Source: Streptomyces gilvus
GTDB taxonomy: Bacteria > Actinomycetota > Actinomycetes > Streptomycetales > Streptomycetaceae
DNA: 64,000 bases
Direction: 5' to 3'
Assembly (NCBI RefSeq): GCF_022513565.1
Contig: NZ_JAKWBE010000008.1
Coordinates: forward strand, 1-64,000
Shown in pieces: positions 1 through 9,067 of the stretch (positions are counted from its first letter, which is position 1; each line of letters opens with the position of its first letter). A program made the position numbers and the translations under genes. The notes under the pieces were generated by a model. The model was given only the letters and a program-made list of their open reading frames with translations. It made no database searches and was not told where the DNA came from.

Positions 1-68
1 GGCGGGGCCTTTCGACATTCACTACGTTAGCCGATTCCCCGGAGAACTCATAATCGAGTTCCGCGAGT

Positions 69-101
69 TCGAATTCGGACATGCGGACATGACGAATTCG
101 A
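69..101. repeat. Inverted repeat enclosing an 8-bp direct repeat at the left edge
   Basis: A perfect 9-bp inverted repeat, TCGAATTCG (69-77) and CGAATTCGA (93-101), flanks a tandem direct repeat of CGGACATG (76-83, 84-91). It lies in a 211-base stretch with no recognisable gene, downstream of the leftward glycosylase and possibly upstream of a gene beyond the edge. It looks like an operator or promoter element, but no bound protein can be named. The rest of 1-211 holds nothing I recognise. Confidence 0.5.
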
Positions 102-211
102 CCCCGCTGAGGGGTGATCGTAGGTAGTGGTTTGGCCGCTTCCGGCTGCTGGCGAATCGCCGTACCCGGTTCAAGCGGCTCGGGCTACATTACGCACCTT
201 CCAAGGCAGCG

Positions 212-853
212 TCAACTTCGGCGGCGCCTCGGCGTATGGGCCCGATAAGGGCTCACCGTCGGGTCGTTCGCGAGCCAGTAGCGCCACGGGTGAACGCCTC
301 CTTCGCCGGCCACTCCGGTGCGGGGACCGTTGAGTACCTGGTCGGAGGGGATCGGGGTGCCCGTGAGCATGCGCAAGGGGGTGTCGCCGGCGGCGCACGC
401 GTCCGTACCGTCGAGGCTTCGGTCCACCCCCAGGGCCGTGGCCAGGCGGGCCGGGCCTTTGGCCAGTTCCTTGTCGTTGCGGGCCGAGAGTCGACGTTTG
501 CGCGCGAGTTCGGCGCCCTCGATCACCTCGCCGGCGCGGAGCAGGACCGCGCTCGCCCGGCCCTCGGGACCGCAGACGAGGTTCATGCAGAACCACATGC
601 CGTAGGTGAAGTAGACGTACACATGACCGGGGGGACCGAACATCACGTCATTGCGGGGCGTGCGGCCGCGATAGGCGTGGGAGCCGGGGTCGTTCGGGCC
701 GTCGTACGCCTCCACCTCCGTGAGGCGCAGGGCTATCGGACCGTCCGGTGTGGTGCGCACGAGGACGCGGCCGAGGAGGTCCGGGGCGACGTCCAGGACG
801 GGGCGGTCGAAGAACTCCCTGGGGAGTGGCGTACGGTCCGGGGGCGCGATCAT
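212..853 (-). CDS. DNA-3-methyladenine (alkyladenine) glycosylase, AAG/MPG family
   Basis: Monofunctional base-excision repair glycosylase that releases alkylated purines such as 3-methyladenine from DNA in the cytoplasm. The 213-aa length fits the AAG/MPG family. Visible hallmarks are the TEVEAY segment (about residues 45-50) carrying the family's catalytic glutamate, the [15 protein letters not shown] stretch, and the aromatic strand [17 protein letters not shown] that shapes the base pocket. The ATG at 853 is used. The divergent neighbour is spo0M, 152 bases away. Nothing looks truncated. Identification is by family signature, so it is sure at family level. Confidence 0.93.
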   Translation of the reverse strand: MIAPPDRTPLPREFFDRPVLDVAPDLLGRVLVRTTPDGPIALRLTEVEAYDGPNDPGSHAYRGRTPRNDVMFGPPGHVYVYFTYGMWFCMNLVCGPEGRASAVLLRAGEVIEGAELARKRRLSARNDKELAKGPARLATALGVDRSLDGTDACAAGDTPLRMLTGTPIPSDQVLNGPRTGVAGEGGVHPWRYWLANDPTVSPYRAHTPRRRRS

Positions 854-928
854 GGCGTCCGAGCGTAGTCCAGGCGGCTGGATGCCAAGGGGTGGTCAAG
901 ATTTCCCCTCCTTGCCAGGGTGTGGGGC

Positions 929-954
929 GGAACCGGTCGTGGCCGGATCGCGTT
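929..954 (+). promoter_or_regulatory. Candidate ECF sigma-factor promoter upstream of spo0M
   Basis: GGAACC (929-934), a 16-base spacer and CGTT (951-954) match the general actinobacterial ECF sigma pattern (GGAAC, about 16-17 bases, CGTT). Initiation would fall near 960, leaving a leader of about 45 bases before the spo0M ATG. Which sigma factor would use it cannot be told from sequence. Confidence 0.45.
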
Positions 955-1005
955 TGTAGGGATCAAGGGTCCGGACGTACGGCACGTACACGCAGAGGGA
1001 GAGAC

Positions 1006-1788
1006 ATGGCGTTCAAGAAGCTGCTCGCGAGTCTGGGGGCCGGCGGGGCTTCGGTGGAGACGGTGCTGACCGAGGTCAACGTCGTTCCCGGTGGCGTGGT
1101 CCAGGGGGAGGTGCGGATCCAGGGCGGGTCCGTGAACCAGGACATCGAGGGGCTGTCCGTCGGGCTGCAGGCCAAGGTCGAGGTGGAGAGCGGCGACGAG
1201 GAGTACAAGCAGAACATCGAGTTCACCAAGGTGCGGCTCGGTGGGGCCTTCGAGCTGCAGGCCGGGGCCGTGCACGCGGTGCCGTTCGGGCTGGAGATCC
1301 CGTGGGAGACGCCGATCACGATGATCGACGGTCAGGCGCTGCGCGGGATGAACATCGGGGTGACGACCGAGCTGGCGATCGCGCGGGCCGTCGACTCCGG
1401 TGACCTGGACCCGATCAACGTCCACCCGCTGCCGGCGCAGAAGGCGATCCTGGACGCCTTCATCCAGCTGGGCTTCCGCTTCAAGAACGCGGACATGGAG
1501 CGTGGTCACATCCGGGGGACCCGGCAGCGGCTGCCGTTCTACCAGGAGATCGAGTTCTACCCGCCGTCCCAGTACCGCGGACTGAACCAGGTCGAGTTGA
1601 GTTTCGTGGCCGACGAGCACGCGATGGACGTCGTGCTGGAGATGGACAAGAAGCCGGGGCTGTTCAGCGAGGGCAGTGACACCTACCGGTCCTTCCAGGT
1701 GGGTCTGCACGACTTCCACGGGACCGACTGGGCGGCTTATCTGAACCAGTGGCTGTCCGAGGTCGGCAGCAAGCGCAACTGGTTCTAG
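1006..1788 (+). CDS. spo0M: Spo0M-family sporulation control protein (arrestin-like fold)
   Basis: A 260-aa cytoplasmic protein of the Spo0M family, first known as a negative influence on sporulation in Bacillus and common in actinobacteria; its biochemical role is poorly defined. The start [21 protein letters not shown] is typical, and the sequence continues with all-beta arrestin-like segments such as [16 protein letters not shown] (about 27-42). I chose ATG 1006 because it follows a purine-rich GAGGGAGAG stretch and gives the family N-terminus. A candidate ECF promoter lies upstream. A PEBP-family gene follows 43 bases downstream and may be co-transcribed. No defects are seen. Confidence 0.9.
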   Translation: MAFKKLLASLGAGGASVETVLTEVNVVPGGVVQGEVRIQGGSVNQDIEGLSVGLQAKVEVESGDEEYKQNIEFTKVRLGGAFELQAGAVHAVPFGLEIPWETPITMIDGQALRGMNIGVTTELAIARAVDSGDLDPINVHPLPAQKAILDAFIQLGFRFKNADMERGHIRGTRQRLPFYQEIEFYPPSQYRGLNQVELSFVADEHAMDVVLEMDKKPGLFSEGSDTYRSFQVGLHDFHGTDWAAYLNQWLSEVGSKRNWF

Positions 1789-1831
1789 GCTCGGAACCAC
1801 TGATTCACGTCATCGATCAGGAGGTACCGAG

Positions 1832-2371
1832 GTGCCCGAGCTCAAGCGGCGGCCGCTCCCCCACGACTTCCACCCGCCCGTGCCGTCGTTCACGGTGACG
1901 AGTGAGGACGTCCAGGAGGGCGCCACGCTCAAGGATGCTCAGGTCTACGCGGCCGGCAACACCTCGCCGCAGCTGCGGTGGGAGGGCTTCCCCGCCGAGA
2001 CCAAGAGTTTCGCCGTGACCTGCTACGACCCGGACGCCCCGACGGGCAGCGGGTTCTGGCACTGGGTCGTGTTCGACATCCCGGCCTCGGTGGCGGAGCT
2101 GCCGGCGGGTGCGGGCAGCGGCAAGTTCGAGGGGCTGCCCGAGGGCGCGATCCAGGTTCGCAACGACTACGGGTCGAGGGACTTCTGCGGGGCCGCTCCG
2201 CCCGCCGGTGACGGGCCGCACCGGTATGTGTTCACGGTGTACGCGGTGGACCAGGAGAAGCTCGGTCCGGACGCGGACGCGACCCCGGCCGTCATCGGCT
2301 TCAACCTGCGGTTCCACGCGCTCGCGCGTGCGCAGCTGATCGGTGTGTACGAGGTGCCCGCCGAAGACTGA
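1832..2371 (+). CDS. YbhB/YbcL family Raf-kinase-inhibitor-like (PEBP) protein
   Basis: A 179-aa member of the phosphatidylethanolamine-binding protein superfamily; bacterial members are small cytoplasmic proteins with a conserved anion or ligand pocket and mostly unknown partners. Family hallmarks are the central [20 protein letters not shown] segment (about 64-83), [22 protein letters not shown] (about 112-133) and a C-terminal helix. It starts with GTG at 1832; AGGAGG at 1819-1824 is 7 bases upstream, a strong ribosome site. It follows spo0M and is closed by a hairpin terminator at 2387-2430. Confidence 0.92.
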   Translation: MPELKRRPLPHDFHPPVPSFTVTSEDVQEGATLKDAQVYAAGNTSPQLRWEGFPAETKSFAVTCYDPDAPTGSGFWHWVVFDIPASVAELPAGAGSGKFEGLPEGAIQVRNDYGSRDFCGAAPPAGDGPHRYVFTVYAVDQEKLGPDADATPAVIGFNLRFHALARAQLIGVYEVPAED

Positions 2372-2386
2372 CGTTCATGGAACGTT

Positions 2387-2430
2387 TGCCCGCCCCTGGT
2401 CTTGGAATTGATCAGGGGCGGGCAGTTTTT
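2387..2430 (+). terminator. Rho-independent terminator after the PEBP-family gene
   Basis: A perfect 12-bp stem (2387-2398 with 2413-2424) and 14-base loop are followed directly by GTTTTT. This is an unusually classical terminator for such GC-rich DNA and ends the spo0M/PEBP transcript 16 bases after the stop codon. Confidence 0.9.
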
Positions 2431-2514
2431 ATTGCGTTGTCCATCTCGGCGTGCCCGGCCAGAGTTGATCCAGCCCGCCAGGGGGTGGGCCGGTGCACAG
2501 AGGAGGTGGGCTGG

Positions 2515-3021
2515 ATGCGGGACACGCTGGTCTTGAACGCGAGCTTCGAGCCGCTGTCGACGGTGACGCTGAACCGAGCCGTTGTCCTGGTGCTGCAGGA
2601 CAAGGCCGTCGTCGAGCAGGCCCACCCCGAACTGCGCATGCGGGGCGCCGACGTGGACATACCCGTGCCCCGGGTGATCAGGCTCTGCAGGTACGTACGG
2701 GTGCCGTTCCGAAGACAAGCCCCGTGGTCCAGGCGGGGTGTGCTGGTCAGGGACCGGCACAGGTGCGCGTACTGCGGCCGCAGGGCCACGACGGTGGACC
2801 ACGTGGTGCCGCGGGCGCAGGGTGGTACGGACTCCTGGCTCAACACCGTGGCCTCGTGCGCGGAGGACAACCACCGCAAGGCGGACCGGACTCCGGAGCA
2901 GGCGGGGATGCCGCTGCTCAGGCAGCCGTTCGAGCCGACGCCGCGGGACGCGATGCTGCTGGCTTTGGGCGCCGAGGAGTTCGAGGCGCTGCCTGAGTGG
3001 CTCGCCATGGACGCCGCGTAG
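2515..3021 (+). CDS. HNH endonuclease family protein
   Basis: A 168-aa protein with a C-terminal HNH nuclease domain. The zinc and active-site framework is visible: CAYCGR (about residues 82-87), VDHVVPRAQGG with the DH pair (about 92-102), N at the middle position, and the CAEDNHRKADRTP segment (about 111-123). The chosen ATG follows AGGAGG (2501-2506) with 8-base spacing; longer in-frame extensions lack both family sequence and a ribosome site. Such stand-alone HNH proteins are widespread in actinobacteria, and their in vivo substrate is unknown. A bidirectional hairpin separates it from the convergent SPFH gene. Confidence 0.9.
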   Translation: MRDTLVLNASFEPLSTVTLNRAVVLVLQDKAVVEQAHPELRMRGADVDIPVPRVIRLCRYVRVPFRRQAPWSRRGVLVRDRHRCAYCGRRATTVDHVVPRAQGGTDSWLNTVASCAEDNHRKADRTPEQAGMPLLRQPFEPTPRDAMLLALGAEEFEALPEWLAMDAA

Positions 3022-3116
3022 CCGTATGGCGCGGCGTCTGCGACGTTGCGGTGGTCTTGCGGCTGACGGTTGTTCGTGGCTTGTCGCGCCCACGCGGCGG
3101 AGCCGCACATCGATAC

Positions 3117-3147
3117 TTCCCCGCACCCCTTGGGTGGGTGCGGGGAA
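3117..3147. terminator. Bidirectional hairpin terminator
   Basis: A perfect 12-bp stem (3117-3128 with 3136-3147) around a 7-base loop lies between the rightward HNH gene and the leftward SPFH gene. There is no long T-run on either side, as is common in Streptomyces. Confidence 0.75.
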
Positions 3148-3167
3148 CCTGTGTTTGTGGGGAACCG

Positions 3168-4109
3168 TCAGTCTATGGAGGGGTTTTCGCGGCGCTCGGT
3201 GGCCCTGTCGGAGCCGGCGCCGTTCGAGTTGCCGCCCAGGCCGAAGTTGCCCATCGCGCCGGACAGGCCCTTGAGGGCGTCGCCGATCTCGCTGGGGACG
3301 ATCCAGAGCTTGTTGGCGTCGCCCTCGGCGATCTTGGGCAGCATCTGCAGGTACTGGTAGCTGAGGAGCTTCTGGTCGGGGTCGCCGGCGTGGATGGACT
3401 CGAAGACCGTGCGGATGGCCTGGGCCTCGCCCTCGGCGCGCAGGGCGGCGGCCTTGGCCTCGCCCTCGGCGCGCAGGATCTGGGACTGCTTCTCGCCCTC
3501 CGCGGTGAGGATGGCGGCCTGGCGGGTACCTTCGGCGGTCAGGATCGCGGCGCGCTTGTCACGGTCGGCGCGCATCTGCTTCTCCATCGAGTCCTGGATG
3601 GAGGTCGGCGGCTCGATCGCCTTCAGTTCCACGCGGTTGACGCGGATGCCCCACTTGCCGGTGGCCTCGTCGAGGACGCCGCGCAGGGCCGCGTTGATCT
3701 CCTCGCGGGAGGTCAGGGTCCGCTCCAGGTCCATGCCACCGATGATGTTGCGGAGGGTGGTGACCGTCAGCTGCTCGATGGCCTGGATGTAGCTGGCGAC
3801 TTCGTAGGTGGCCGCGCGGGCGTCCGTCACCTGGTAGTAGATGACCGTGTCGATGTTGACGACCAGGTTGTCCTGGGTGATCACCGGCTGCGGCGGGAAC
3901 GGTACGACCTGTTCACGCAGGTCGATGCGGTTGCGGATGGTGTCGATGAACGGGACGACGATGTTGAGGCCCGCGTTCAGCGTCCGCGTGTAGCGGCCGA
4001 AGCGCTCCACGATGGCGGCGCTGGCCTGTGGGATGACTTGGATGGTCCTGATCAGGGCGATGAAGACCAACACCACCAGAATGATCAGGACGATGATGAC
4101 CGGTTCCAT
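3168..4109 (-). CDS. SPFH/Band 7 (stomatin-like) membrane protein
   Basis: A 313-aa membrane-anchored SPFH protein related to QmcA and paraslipins, which form oligomeric scaffolds in membrane microdomains. A single N-terminal transmembrane helix (about residues 4-25, Val/Ile/Leu-rich) precedes the SPFH core beginning IQVIPQASAAIVERFGRYTR, followed by a long charged helical region with repeated AEGE-type motifs (about 190-245). NfeD, the standard partner of SPFH proteins, lies upstream on the same strand with a 131-base gap. The ATG at 4109 gives a normal length. Function beyond membrane organisation or quality control is inference. Confidence 0.93.
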   Translation of the reverse strand: MEPVIIVLIILVVLVFIALIRTIQVIPQASAAIVERFGRYTRTLNAGLNIVVPFIDTIRNRIDLREQVVPFPPQPVITQDNLVVNIDTVIYYQVTDARAATYEVASYIQAIEQLTVTTLRNIIGGMDLERTLTSREEINAALRGVLDEATGKWGIRVNRVELKAIEPPTSIQDSMEKQMRADRDKRAAILTAEGTRQAAILTAEGEKQSQILRAEGEAKAAALRAEGEAQAIRTVFESIHAGDPDQKLLSYQYLQMLPKIAEGDANKLWIVPSEIGDALKGLSGAMGNFGLGGNSNGAGSDRATERRENPSID

Positions 4110-4148
4110 CGTCGTTCCCCGTACCCTTCTCCGCCTCGGCGCTCTCGG

Positions 4149-4174
4149 AAGATCTTATGCTTGTTGAAGATCTT
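4149..4174. repeat. Two AAGATCTT palindromes 18 bp apart
   Basis: The 8-bp palindrome AAGATCTT occurs at 4149-4156 and 4167-4174, 18 bases apart, in the 131-base gap between nfeD and the SPFH gene. Spacing near two helical turns suggests a dimer-of-dimers operator, but no regulator is known. Confidence 0.4.
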
Positions 4175-4240
4175 GCTGGTCGAGTCTGACAGACCGTCGT
4201 GCAACTCGGGTGCTGTTCGGTTCAGTTGAGTCGTACGAGG

Positions 4241-4672
4241 TCAGATGACGATCGCGGTCGCCCCCTCGATCTCCACGACGTCCACTTCCTGGCCTACTTC
4301 GTAGGCGCGTTCGGTGTCGAGGGAGCGGGCCGACCAGACCTCGCCGGCGAGCTTGATCCGGCCACCGGAACCGTCGACCCGTTCCAGGACGACGGCTTGT
4401 TTGCCCTTCAACGCGTCGACACCGGTGGCGAGTTGGGGACGTTGTCTGCTGTGCCGGACCGCGATGGGCCGGACCACGGCGATCAGCGCGACCGAGACGA
4501 CGACGAAGGTGAGCACCTGGGCCACGGCGCCGAAGCCGAGTCCGGCGAAGACCGCGGCGGCGACGGCTCCCACCGCGAGCATGCCGAACTCCGGCATCGC
4601 CGTTACCACGAGCGGGATTCCGAGCGCGGCCGCGCCGACCAGCCACCACACCCAGGCGTCGATGTCGTTCAC
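4241..4672 (-). CDS. NfeD family membrane protein
   Basis: A 143-aa NfeD-like protein. Several hydrophobic helices fill residues about 8-70 (VWWLVGAAALGIPLVVTAMP, VLTFVVVSVALIAVV), followed by the OB-fold NfeD domain with the typical KGKQAVVLERVDGSGGRIKL and VVEIEGATAIV strands. It is the short form without a serine-protease domain. NfeD proteins pair with SPFH proteins in membrane assemblies, and such a gene lies directly downstream. The ATG at 4672 has no strong ribosome site visible. Confidence 0.92.
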   Translation of the reverse strand: MNDIDAWVWWLVGAAALGIPLVVTAMPEFGMLAVGAVAAAVFAGLGFGAVAQVLTFVVVSVALIAVVRPIAVRHSRQRPQLATGVDALKGKQAVVLERVDGSGGRIKLAGEVWSARSLDTERAYEVGQEVDVVEIEGATAIVI

Positions 4673-4782
4673 ATGGTCATGGTAGGACCGGCGGTCCGTT
4701 CACCGACAGGGCGCAAAAGTCCGTAACCCCCCGGTTGTTGAGGGGATGGCCGAGGAGACTGCTGCGCGGGGTGTCGCGGGGG

Positions 4783-5580
<798 letters not shown>

Positions 5581-5718
5581 GAGCGCGTTGTCTCCCCTTG
5601 CAGTGTGACCGGTCTCGGCGTCTCGGCGGTCGCGGGCGCCTGCGGGCGCCGCCCTCGAAGAAATCTACGCCACCGGTCGGCCGGTCCATTCCATCGGTCC
5701 GGTCCTTAGGGTGGACGC

Positions 5719-6507
5719 ATGTTCTCGGAACCACGTTCAGGACGCCTCGCGGCTTGGGGAAACGCCCTTTTGGCCGGACTTGTCTCACCGGACGACGCGG
5801 TGCTCGCGGTCGTCGGGGAGGATGCCGTGCACCGGATGGAGGGGCTGCCCGGCGAGTCGGGGCCGGTCGGGCTCACGCTCGGGCTGGGGCGGCTGCGGGC
5901 GCTCGGGGTGAGCGGTCTCAGGGTGGCGCTGCCCGCGCCGGGGCATCCGCTGGGGCTGAGCGGTCCGCCGGAGTTCAACGCGCGGGCGATCGAGGCCGAG
6001 GAGGCGGTGGTCTGTCACGGCGCCGCGCTGGGTCTGGTGCCGGAGGTGTACGAGGCCGGGCCCGACGGTGATGTGCACGTCGAGGTGGTCTGGCACTGTC
6101 TGCCGGTGCGGGAGGCGCCGCCGGCGGACGTGCCCTCGCTCGGCGAGGCGGAGCGGGAGCTGGCTGAGGCGCTGCGGGAGGCGACGGAGGTGTTGTCGCG
6201 GCTGGACGTGGCCGGGTCGGGGCCGGCGGCGGAGGCGGCGATCGACGCGTACCGGGCGCGGGCCGAGAGGGGCCGGGAGGTGCTCGCGCCGGGGTATCCG
6301 CCGCGGGCGGTGCGGGTGCTGGAGCTGGCGCGGCGGGTGGGTCTGCTGGTGTCCCTCGCCCGGGAGAACGGGCACGGGGGCGCGGTGAGTTCGGCGGAGA
6401 TGGGGGCTCGGGCCGAGGCGCTGCGGCCTGTTGAGCGGACGGCTCGGCGGGCGCAGGTCGCGGCCTACAACGCGTACGTGGAGGAGCGGGAGCGCGGGAT
6501 GCGGTGA
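5719..6507 (+). CDS. Conserved hypothetical protein (Streptomyces type)
   Basis: A 262-aa protein I cannot assign. The N-terminal half is Gly/Leu/Val-rich without clear membrane helices. The C-terminal half (about 145-262) is helical, Ala/Glu/Arg-rich, and probably forms a bundle. No catalytic motif or signal peptide is visible. The reading frame is strongly Streptomyces-like, and the opposite strand and other frames are less coherent. ATG 5719 follows the GGTGGACG segment. A hairpin terminator lies downstream before the convergent chaplin gene. Confidence 0.8.
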   Translation: MFSEPRSGRLAAWGNALLAGLVSPDDAVLAVVGEDAVHRMEGLPGESGPVGLTLGLGRLRALGVSGLRVALPAPGHPLGLSGPPEFNARAIEAEEAVVCHGAALGLVPEVYEAGPDGDVHVEVVWHCLPVREAPPADVPSLGEAERELAEALREATEVLSRLDVAGSGPAAEAAIDAYRARAERGREVLAPGYPPRAVRVLELARRVGLLVSLARENGHGGAVSSAEMGARAEALRPVERTARRAQVAAYNAYVEERERGMR

Positions 6508-6517
6508 GCGTCCCGGG

Positions 6518-6564
6518 CCGGTGCGCACAAGGGCCCTCGACCGGTGCGCACAAGGGCCCCTCGA
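6518..6564. repeat. Tandem 23/24-bp direct repeat after the unknown gene
   Basis: Two copies of CCGGTGCGCACAAGGGCC followed by C(C)TCGA occur back to back (6518-6540 and 6541-6564), the second with one extra C. The second copy contributes the 5' arm of the adjacent terminator hairpin, so the duplication may have doubled half of a terminator. Confidence 0.7.
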
Positions 6565-6587
6565 GTCGCCGTGGACTCAAGGGGCCC
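6554..6587. terminator. Bidirectional terminator between the unknown gene and chpE
   Basis: A 14-bp stem (6554-6567 with 6574-6587, one C/A mismatch) and 6-base loop lie between the convergent genes ending at 6507 and 6648. Confidence 0.75.
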
Positions 6588-6647
6588 GGTGTCGGCCTTC
6601 CGGGAGCACCCGGGAGGCCGGAGGTCACTGACCGGTGTCGTCGGACG

Positions 6648-6890
6648 TCAGCGGTTGAGGCCGAGGTTGCCGAAGGCGGGGTTCAGCACGCCGATGACGT
6701 TGACGCTGTTGCCCACCGCGTTGACCGGGATGTGCACCGGGGCCTGGACGAGGTTGCCCGAGACGACGCCCGGGGAGCCGACGGCCTGGCCGTCGGCGTG
6801 CGCGTCGGTGGCGGAGGCCATCCCGGCACCGGCGGCGATCAGACCGCCGGCCACCATCGTCACGGCCGCTGCCTTCTTCAGGTTCTTCAC
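6648..6890 (-). CDS. chpE: Short chaplin lacking the cysteine pair (ChpE type)
   Basis: An 80-aa secreted chaplin, a surface-active amyloid-forming protein that coats aerial hyphae and spores of Streptomyces. A signal peptide (about residues 1-28, ending at MASA) precedes a single chaplin domain with VGSPGVVSGNLVQAPVHIPV, NSVNVIGVLNPAFGN and a short tail. The two cysteines that form a disulfide in most chaplins are absent (Ala-Val and Leu-Gly in their places), the known hallmark of ChpE. It starts with GTG at 6890; AGGAGGG lies 7 bases upstream. Standing beside the two-component pair matches the S. coelicolor arrangement as I remember it. Confidence 0.92.
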   Translation of the reverse strand: MKNLKKAAAVTMVAGGLIAAGAGMASATDAHADGQAVGSPGVVSGNLVQAPVHIPVNAVGNSVNVIGVLNPAFGNLGLNR

Positions 6891-7058
6891 TTCTGAGCCC
6901 TCCTAGCGATCGCCGCGGCAGTCGCCGCAGCACGCACTGGAGAACGGCGGAGATCACCGGAGGTTGCGCCATCCGGGGGACATTCCCACGACGGTATGAA
7001 TCTCTGTCCGGAGCGGAACCCTCCGTATTGCCGTCCGTGCGGCCCCGCGCAGGGTGTT

Positions 7059-7700
7059 TCAGCCCGCCACGCCGTGGCGTACGGCCCACAGGGCGGCCTG
7101 GGTGCGGTCCGCGAGGTCGAGCTTCATCAGGATGTTCGAGACGTGGGTCTTGACGGTCTTCTCGGACAGGACGAGGGCGCGGGCGATCTCCCGGTTGGAG
7201 CGGCCGTCCGCTATCAGGCCGAGCACCTCCCGCTCCCGCTCGGTGAGCGAACCAGCCCTGCCCTGGCCGGAGTTGGCCTCCTCCTGGGACAACAGGGCGC
7301 CCGCGACCTCGGGTTGGAGCAGGATGTGCCCGGCGTGCACGGAGCGGATGGCGCCGGCGAGCGCGTCGGGGTCCACGTCCTTGTAGACGTACCCGGCGGC
7401 TCCGGCGCGCAGGGCAGGGACCACCGTGCGCTGTTCGGTGAAGCTGGTGACGATCAGCACGCGCGCGGGGTTGTCGAGTTCGCGCAGTCTGCGCAGCGCG
7501 TCCACCCCGTCCATACCCGGCATCTTGACGTCCATGAGGACGACGTCGGGCCTCAGCTCCTCGGCGCGGGCGACCCCCTCGGCGCCGTCGGCGGCCTCGC
7601 CCACGACCTCGATGTCGTCCTGCACCTCCAGGAACGTGCGCAGGCCGCGGCGGACCACCTGGTGGTCGTCGACGAGCAGCACCCTGATTGCGTCAGCCAC
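7059..7700 (-). CDS. NarL/LuxR-family response regulator
   Basis: A 213-aa two-component regulator. The receiver domain (about 5-120) carries the acidic pair D11/D12, phosphoacceptor D57 in VVLMDVKMPGMDG and the conserved Lys near 107. A LuxR-type HTH follows (LTEREREVLGLIADGRSNREIA, about 150-171, then SEKTVKTHVSNIL). The GTG start overlaps the end of the upstream kinase gene by 8 bases, so the pair is translationally coupled. Targets are unknown; chpE lies immediately downstream on the same strand, but regulation of it is not shown. Confidence 0.95.
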   Translation of the reverse strand: MADAIRVLLVDDHQVVRRGLRTFLEVQDDIEVVGEAADGAEGVARAEELRPDVVLMDVKMPGMDGVDALRRLRELDNPARVLIVTSFTEQRTVVPALRAGAAGYVYKDVDPDALAGAIRSVHAGHILLQPEVAGALLSQEEANSGQGRAGSLTEREREVLGLIADGRSNREIARALVLSEKTVKTHVSNILMKLDLADRTQAALWAVRHGVAG

Positions 7701-8841
7701 CGGGGACCTCCATCTCGATCGTGGTGCCCTTCCCGGGCGCCGATTCCACCGTGAGCCTGCCGCCGACCCCGCTCGCGCGGTCGCGCATGGACACCAGACC
7801 GAGGTGGCGCCCGGCCCGGCGGACGGCCTTGGGGTCGAAGCCGCTGCCGTCGTCGGTGACCCTGAGCAGCGTGCCGGTGCCGTGGCGGGCCAGGGTCACG
7901 CGCACGTCCTTCGCCTCGGAGTGCCTGAGGGCGTTGTGCAGGGCCTCCTGGGCGACGCGCAGGACGGCCTCCTCGTGGGCGGAGGGCAGGGCGCGCACGC
8001 CGTGGCTGTCGAAGGTGACGCGCGCGGTGTGGGCGCGGTCGAGGACCTGGACGTGGGTGCGCAGGGTGGCGACGAGGCCGTCCTCGTCGAGAACGGCGGG
8101 GCGCAACTCGACGACGGCCGCGCGCAGTTCGTCGGCGGCCTCGGCGGCGAGCGCGGCCACCTGCTGCAGTTCGCCCTTGGCGCGGGCGGGGTCGCGGTCG
8201 ACGAGGGCGGCGGCGGCCTGGGCGGTCAGGCGCAGGGAGAACAGCTTCTGGCTGACGGCGTCGTGCAGTTCGTGCGCGAGGCGGGAGCGCTCCTCGGCGA
8301 TGGTCAGTTCGCGGCTGCGCTCGTACAGGCGGGCGTTGGTGAGGGCGATCGCGGCGTGCTGGGCGAGGATGGCCAGCAGCTCCTCGTCCTGCTCGGTGAA
8401 GCCGCAACCGCCTTCCGGCTTGGGGCAGTTCTGCTTGTTGGCGAGGAAGAGGGCGCCGATGACCTCGTCGCCGTCGCGGATGGGCAGGCCCAGGAAGTCG
8501 GACATGTCGGGGTGGGCGGACGGCCAGCCCTCGAAGCGGGGGTCCTTGCGCACGTCGGCGAGGCGCTCCGGCCTGGCCTCGTGCAGCATCGCGGCGAGGA
8601 TGCCGTGCTGGCGCGGGAGCGGGCCGATGGCCTTCCACTGGTCGTCGCTGACCCCGTCGACGACGAACTGGGCGAAGCCGCCGTGGTCGTCGGGTACGCC
8701 GAGCGCGGCGTACTGCGCGCCGAGCAGCTCACGGGCGGAGGCGACGATCGTCTTGAGGACGTCGCGCACCTCGAGATGCCTGCTCATGGCCAGCAGCGCG
8801 TCGCTGACGGCGGCGAGACCGGTCCGGGGGCCTTGGCTCAT
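7693..8841 (-). CDS. GAF-domain histidine kinase, HisKA_3 type
   Basis: A 382-aa cytoplasmic sensor kinase without membrane helices. A GAF domain spans about residues 15-172 and includes a Cys-containing stretch (NKQNCPKPEGGCGFTEQDEE split by charged residues) that could bind a ligand or metal. The HisKA_3 dimerisation motif LAHELHDAVSQ places the phosphoacceptor at H193, followed by HATPase_c with EALHNALRHS, DDGSGFD and GRHLGLVSMRDRA. It is the cognate partner of the regulator overlapping its 3' end. The signal is unknown. The start ATG at 8841 yields MSQGPRTGLAAVSDALLAM. Confidence 0.94.
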   Translation of the reverse strand: MSQGPRTGLAAVSDALLAMSRHLEVRDVLKTIVASARELLGAQYAALGVPDDHGGFAQFVVDGVSDDQWKAIGPLPRQHGILAAMLHEARPERLADVRKDPRFEGWPSAHPDMSDFLGLPIRDGDEVIGALFLANKQNCPKPEGGCGFTEQDEELLAILAQHAAIALTNARLYERSRELTIAEERSRLAHELHDAVSQKLFSLRLTAQAAAALVDRDPARAKGELQQVAALAAEAADELRAAVVELRPAVLDEDGLVATLRTHVQVLDRAHTARVTFDSHGVRALPSAHEEAVLRVAQEALHNALRHSEAKDVRVTLARHGTGTLLRVTDDGSGFDPKAVRRAGRHLGLVSMRDRASGVGGRLTVESAPGKGTTIEMEVPGG

Positions 8842-8927
8842 GACCTCACGGTACCGGCGGGGTGTGACAGCGCGGATCGGACCTGCGGGTGCCTGGTCGG
8901 GACCGCTGGGCCTAGGGCGGTCGGCTT

Positions 8928-8947
8928 AGGTCCGGGGCCCCGGACCT
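8928..8947. promoter_or_regulatory. Perfect 20-bp palindrome in the kinase/SDR divergent region
   Basis: AGGTCCGGGGCCCCGGACCT is a perfect self-complementary 20-mer with no spacer, located 86 bases upstream of the kinase start and 120 bases upstream of the SDR. A second smaller inverted repeat (GACCGC 8901-8906, GCGGTC 8917-8922) adjoins it. It may be an operator for either divergent transcript. Confidence 0.5.
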
Positions 8948-9067
8948 GCGACGTAGGCCGAAGGACCGCGCTGCTTTGGTGCCCGCGTCCGAGGCCGGCG
9001 GGCGGGCCCGTTCCTAGGTTGAGGGCATGGCCGTCGGAAGGCGGCGACGACGAGGGGACGTGGAGTC

